From Andrena cerasifolii (taxonomy: Eukaryota > Arthropoda > Insecta > Hymenoptera > Andrenidae), in contig NC_135119.1 of assembly GCF_050908995.1 (NCBI RefSeq), positions 5,642,001 to 5,706,000 on the forward strand: a DNA stretch of 64,000 nt. Reading direction: 5' to 3'. This document shows, in pieces, positions 58,851 through 64,000 of the stretch. The first letter of the stretch is position 1. Each line of letters starts with the position of its first letter. The notes beneath the pieces were generated by a model. That model saw only the letters and a program-made list of their open reading frames with translations, had not been told where the DNA came from and made no database searches. A program made the translations under genes and the position numbers.

Positions 58851-59550
58851 TACAGTATGGTGGCCCTTATTTATACGTGTAGAAATTTTTCTTGTATTTC
58901 TTTGCTCTCGCCCCCTACCACATTTTGATAAAAAAAATAGTCCCTGAAAAAAGTTTATTGCAATCGGACGACTGGAAAGGGTGCCGACCGTTCCTTAAAG
59001 TTTAGAATTCATCAATTGTTTGGATTTATAGAATTTCTCAAAAAATGGTAAGCCCTATCGAAATTTTGTTCAAATAATATTAAAAGAGCATTCAATTTTC
59101 TACAATTACTGTAGATACAATTTTCTCGTGCGTCCAACCGTTTTTTAGATAATAGCGTTTGAATATAGAGAAATCAGCACAGCGCGCGTATAGCCAATAC
59201 GTCACGCCGTACAGATGGGACGCGCGCAGTGCGGATTTCTCTGTATTCAAACGCTATTATCTAAAAAACGGTTGGAAGCAGGAAAAACTTATATATACAG
59301 TAATTGTAGAAAATTGAATGCTCTTTTAATATTGTTTGAACAAAATTTCGATAGGGCTTACCATTTTCGAGGAATTCTTCAAATTCAAACCATTGATGAA
59401 TTCTAAACTTTAAGGCCTGGTCGGCACCCTTTCCTGTTGTCCGATTGCAATAATCTTTTCCAGGGATTAGTTTTTTATGAAATGGAACTATATTAGGGGA
59501 TGAGAGCAAAAGAAATTGCATGGTGAAAATAAGGGTCACCCTAATGTGCA
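58851..59550. mobile_element. 700-bp palindromic element
   Basis: Left TACAGTATGGTGGCCCTTAT mirrors right 'ataagggtcaccctaatg'. Arms of about 300 bp pair ('aacgctattatctaaaaaac' and mirror, 'gagcattcaattttc' and mirror), with a GC-richer loop near 59178-59235. The termini resemble Tc1-type ends. The exact duplication is unclear. Mirror ORFs (59215-59406 plus; 59261-59539 minus) are by-products. Confidence 0.75.
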
Positions 59551-60883
59551 GGATTGGAAATATTTATTGCATCACCTCGAAATCCACGTCCTATGACCCA
59601 TAACTACATCTTCATAACCACATGATTGGTAAAGTAGTTGGTATCCAACTGTGTATCGTAACCAAGATATCGGGACCTGTATGTCTACTCAACAATCGCG
59701 CAAAAGTATTTTCCGAATACTAATACTAACCGAGGAGGAAGTGAATACACGCTAACTGTTCGAGTGACGTCACAAATATTTCTAGTACTGCATCACAGTA
59801 GAATATTCATTATAGAAACATCCATTATCCAACACATCTATGAAACTAACGTTCTATTATTTATATAAACGGCTCCTGTTAGGCCTAGCGCATGCTATCG
59901 ACTTCCTGTCGATCGACAGTTTAATCGATGTCGTAAATTGTATGGGCTTATATGGGAGCGCGCATACTTGTCGCTTGCATATCGACTTGACAAAATAGTC
60001 AAACTGATACTGGGTTGCTTTTTGACGAAATAGTCAAACTGTTGATCTGCCAATTGAACAGAACAATAGCTACAGCCGGCTATTGGTGCGCACATCACGG
60101 TAACTATTGATCAAACAATTGCGCGAGTATTTTGGCTTACCACATTAACTTAAATCCTAAAGGTTGTTCATGAAACGCATATTACAGAAATTGTAAACTT
60201 ATTACTGACAAGGTGCATAATTTGTACAAAGTATTGTGGGGAATGGTTCCGAATAGGTATAGACACCCATTTTGTTGAAACAAACTAAAGATATAATTGA
60301 AATAGACATGGGCATCCGACATTGCCATTCGCGCCTCCGGATTTTTAAGAAAAAAATCGCTTATTTTTAAAAGCTGAAGTTTGTACTAGAAAAATGAATA
60401 TTTTTAAATTTCGGTTTTAAACTTTTAATTAAGTTGGCACTACAGAATGGGTTAAAAAATGCAAGAGGAGTACTCCACTCGCACTGTGTGCTTCATGATC
60501 CAATTCGTCGATATCATCGCCAGGGTTGTTTTCTCATTCCTATATTTTTTTTACCGTCACCTCAAAATTTCTCCCCCCCCCCCCCCGGAAAAAAGGCGAT
60601 GGACGCCCTCGGAAATAGGTATTATAGTTCCAGTACTTCCTTTCGCGCGCATAGCTATCCTCAGACCCTCCTTTGCCTCCCACCGCGCCACACAGTGATA
60701 TGTGGACAAAAATGGAAAAATCAAATATTTTCCAAGGCGATATTTATCGATATTTATTTTCTATTTACTTTTTACTTAATAAACAGTCAAGATCACCTCA
60801 ATATTTTTAATGAAACTGTATATTTTATTATACGCCAATCAATGCATCTTTATACTCTCTTTAAAAAAGTATTACAGTACTTA
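59551..60883. other. Unassigned DNA with a C-tract
   Basis: A C-tract of about 15 bases lies at 60572-60587. The 156-codon ORF 60434-60904 spans the C-tract and runs into the next MITE, so it is unlikely to be a gene. Two direct copies of 'tttgacgaaatagtcaaact'-like sequence lie near 59990-60040. Confidence 0.35.
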
Positions 60884-61440
60884 CAAGGGAACACCGTGAA
60901 GTAGGACTCACCGATTGAAACGCAACTTTGTGGATTTTTAGAGTGATTCAAAACAAGAACAACGGTGTCTTTCATTGGGGCCCTATCGCCCTTTAAGGTG
61001 GTGAAAACTAACCTCAAAGTCAAATTGGTACTTCCACTTTTTCGCGCATAACTCTCGAAGTACAACAGACAGAAAAAAATGTTTCAAACAAAAGTTTAAT
61101 GGTGCAATAAGCGCTACAAACTTCCGTTAACAGAATTTTGAAAGAGTTAAAAAAATATATAACTGACGGAAAAAAACTCTTTTCTAAATTTTGTTAACGC
61201 AAGTTTGTAGCGCTTATTGCACCATTAAACTTTTGTTTGAAACATTTTTTTCTGTCTGTTGTACTTTGAGAGTTATACGCGAAAAAGTGAAAATGCCAAT
61301 TTGACTTTGAGGTTAGTTTTCACCCCCTTAAATGTCGATAGGGCCCAAATGAAAGATACCGTTGTTCTTCTTTTGCATCTCTCTAAAAACCCACAAAGTT
61401 CCGTTCCAATCGGTGAGTCCTACTTCGCGGTGTTCCCTTG
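60884..61440. mobile_element. 557-bp palindromic MITE, TTA target
   Basis: TTA at 60881-60883 and 61441-61443 flanks ends CAAGGGAACACCG on both sides. The arms pair along nearly the whole length ('tgcaccattaaacttttgtt' mirrors 'aacaaaagtttaatggtgca'), meeting near 61150-61175. Mirror-image ORFs (60850-61065 minus, 61259-61444 plus) read almost the same peptide and are not genes. The first nine terminal bases equal those of the 17619 MITE, while the interior differs. Confidence 0.9.
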
Positions 61441-61443
61441 TTA

Positions 61444-63347
61444 GGTCGAAAACTGTTCAGTTCAGAAGTTATGAGTTCGCTCGCCGATCGGCACGCCGCC
61501 TAATCGCAACTCAAAGAGAGCGCGGAATTCGATTACGCAATACACGAAATATTCGTTCCCACAGTATATACTTGATCTATAACTTATGCCTAGTGGAGTA
61601 AGTTTGAAGTGTAATCTTCATTTTTACTCATAACAGCTACTGTATGACTCCGTCAGTCTTGTCTTTTTTTCAAACACTTAACGTTGATTTTCCTGTGCTT
61701 TCCATTGTCAAAACGTATAACTATTACTTTAACACTGTTGGTGTCCCATGTAAATTCTTCCTTTGTGTTGATTTTTTTATACTTAAATTAATTTCTAATT
61801 CAGCTATTTTATTATCAGATTCATAGTCTTACATGAATCACTCCAGTGTTCTATTTTAATATTCAGCATGAATGCTAAGTAGTTCTTGGCGTAAAATCTT
61901 CTGAAATAAGATTTCGTTCAATTATTGTTGTAGCTACTTTAGGCTTTAGGATTCATTCTTTATTCGTTATTTAAACATACCTAACTCCCTTAATATGTAT
62001 ATTCAGGCTTGCTGCAAGTCGTTATTCAACTTCTCAGCACACTGTTCACTTATAACGTGTTATGACCAATTTTGCTATAGTCAATATCAATTTTAACCCC
62101 TTAGTAAGAAAATCTTCAATATAAGAGGAAACATATTTACTCTTTCGTAAGTTTCCTCCTTTTCATAATTATACTTTAAACGATTAAATTTGTTAAAAGT
62201 TTAATATCATAATAACCCAATGTTTCAGTTGCTAAAAAATTATCCTTAGCTGTATAAGTCTATGGCATAACACTGGAAACAGCTGGCTTGCAATATTTAC
62301 ATTGAGTAACAGTGCAACAAAATAAAGACATATCATACTCTAAGTTACCATCTCTTTGATAATAACTTCGCATATCATGGAGTAAGAACAGCTGATAACA
62401 CTTATCGAAGTTTAATATGATCACTAACCAAGTACCATACTTCACTAATTTTTTCCTTTATATATAACTACTCTGTACTAATAATATACAAGTTTAATAT
62501 ACAAGAGTATGTATACAAAATCAAAGAAAAGAGTATATTCGGCTGTTCGCGACGTATGACAAACAAGAACAAGGGTACCAATCCGATATGTCGAAAATAT
62601 CGGAAATACATTTTTTTTCCGCCGTGGAAAAAATTGATATCGCCTGCAGGGGTAAAACAGAAAGAAATCGAAATAGAAATGACACTTTATGACGTAACCG
62701 CCAAATTCTGTGCAGAATTTTTCCACGTTACGAGGATACGTTACGCGTAGCAAAACGAATAAAAGAATAATAACAAAACCTATGCAAACGACATTTTTTA
62801 ACGTACATTTTATTGATGAAATGGATATTTATTATAAAGGTGTTCGTTCTGGGATACTTTTATGCATTGTTTATTCTGTCGTAATGTACTTGCTGTAATA
62901 TGAGAAGGTATTATTAAAAAATTTGTCATATTATTGAACTGAGAACAATGACATCACGTGGGTAAACAAATACTTACGAGCAGTAGTGTGTGTCTGACCA
63001 TGCGTCGGTCATTTCTACTTACTTGTCTTACGTGGTACGATAGCGGCTCTTGCAGAGCACAGAAAAAGAATTTTGAGGCTCACAATTTTTTTCAATACAA
63101 TTTTCAAGGTACTTTGCTTGCATAGGATTATTCTCCTCGCCAGGAAGTGTATTCTGTTTGAAAATATATGTATGCTGCACTTGCATGTAGGTTGTAAACA
63201 ACTAGATGATCATATATGATAAACAACCCGGTATGATTTACGTACATCTAGTTAGAAAAAATAATTTCATCGCATGATGTTCCTTTTGAGGTGAAACAGT
63301 CTCTGAGCAAACAAAATTTTATACTAGGTACTTAGGTATGCTTTAGC
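61444..63347. other. Unassigned AT-rich DNA
   Basis: No gene is recognised in 1.9 kb. ORFs at 62478-62753 and 62556-62750 are overlapping opposite-strand frames without motifs. Confidence 0.4.
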
Positions 63348-63792
63348 TTAACGCTTCGTTGACACACCTCTTATTTCGATCAGCTTTGACATACCTGGGT
63401 GGTTCACACCCAGAACAATTTTTGAACGACTGCCATTCTCATCTGAAGAATCTAATCGTTATGAAAAAAATCATGGGTCAATTTCAAGGTCTGTAGAATG
63501 TATTATTCTAATAGTTTTTTCAATGAAATTTCATCACAGTTTTTGTAAAAAAATCTAGATTACCATATGTCGAGAAAACACGAAGAAAATCTTCAAGAAA
63601 TTGTAACTTTTACAAATTTCAATATTAGAAGCTAAAAATCTACAGAGTCATTGTTCAGATGTAATATTTTGAGAGAACAAATAGTTTGTAAGTTGGCTTT
63701 GGGAAAAAGGTATTAATTTTGCATATGGAAGATACAGAGCGTCAAAATCAGCTTGTGGGTGGCTTACACCCAGAGTGTCAACGAAGGGTTAA
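63348..63792. mobile_element. piggyBac-like MITE, TTAA target
   Basis: TTAA at 63348-63351 and 63789-63792 bounds ends CGCTTCGTTGACACACCT and, reversed, CCCTTCGTTGACACTCTG. A subterminal 'tgggtggttcacaccca' and its counterpart 'tgggtggcttacaccca' lie just inside. TTAA followed by CCCTT with inner inverted repeats is the piggyBac layout. The 445-bp element has no coding capacity. Confidence 0.75.
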
Positions 63793-64000
63793 GATATACA
63801 TAATATCTATATTATTTTACTTTTGTTCTGTATCGTAGAACGAACTCAATCATTATGGTACTAATTCGTATAAAAGATCACGTGATGTTATTATCGAAAT
63901 GGTGAAATGGAATAAAGATTTTTTTTTCAAAGGTTCGATTTTGACGAAAGAATAGCCATTAATTTTAAACACCTCCTTGAGGATCTATAGTGTCTGAATA
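63793..64000. other. Unassigned AT-rich DNA to window end
   Basis: Nothing recognised. Confidence 0.4.

Noticed and set aside
60434..60904. 156-codon plus-strand ORF
   Set aside because: It crosses a poly-C tract and runs into a MITE terminus; low-complexity Pro/Phe/Tyr content suggests a chance frame.
60850..61444. Mirror ORFs with a shared peptide in both orientations
   Set aside because: They are again the arms of a palindromic MITE; the shared peptide follows from the inverted repeat.

Overview
The window looks like AT-rich, non-coding DNA from an arthropod, most likely an insect. The order cannot be fixed from sequence alone. The evidence is the combination of a mariner DD34D transposase, jockey-type LINE remnants, short non-autonomous Helitrons, hAT elements, and piggyBac-like (TTAA) and PIF/Harbinger-like (TWA) miniature elements. 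I recognise no intact host protein-coding gene, tRNA, rRNA or CRISPR array. The open reading frames are short, mostly under 150 codons, and almost all are chance ORFs or mirror-image ORFs inside palindromic transposons. An intergenic region or a very large intron fits best.

Layout. 0-13 kb: two jockey-like LINE 3' ends (3.4-3.8 kb, minus; 7.0-7.5 kb, plus), fragments of a palindromic TAA-flanked MITE, a short Helitron at 8.3 kb, a T-rich minisatellite, and a possible Harbinger transposase scrap at 11.0 kb. 12.6-13.7 kb: a TA-flanked element carrying a near-perfect 196-bp palindrome. 16-22.4 kb: four palindromic or TIR elements, one with a 28-bp tandem array, bracketed by a diverged inverted repeat pair (18.7 and 22.8 kb). 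23-31 kb: mostly unassigned DNA, with a hAT element with perfect target duplication (26.95 kb) and several hairpins. 33.3-34.4 kb: a three-level nest (Helitron, then hAT, then TWA MITE). 34.5-38.2 kb: complex inverted repeats. 40-44.5 kb: Helitrons, two adjacent MITEs and a dead mariner transposase gene. 46.5-53.4 kb: a nearly continuous run of TA- and TTAA-flanked elements plus a hAT. 54-64 kb: more of the same, ending with a piggyBac-like MITE at 63.3 kb.

The biological content is a transposon graveyard with legible structure. Target-site duplications of 2 (TA), 3 (TAA/TTA), 4 (TTAA, CTAG) and 8 bp can be read directly and separate the element classes. Many elements are palindromic over nearly their whole length, so any read-through transcript would fold into long hairpins. 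No new defence or metabolic system was found. The most unusual material is the set of TTAA-bounded full-length palindromes, the nested insertion, and the diverged inverted pair around 18.7/22.8 kb.
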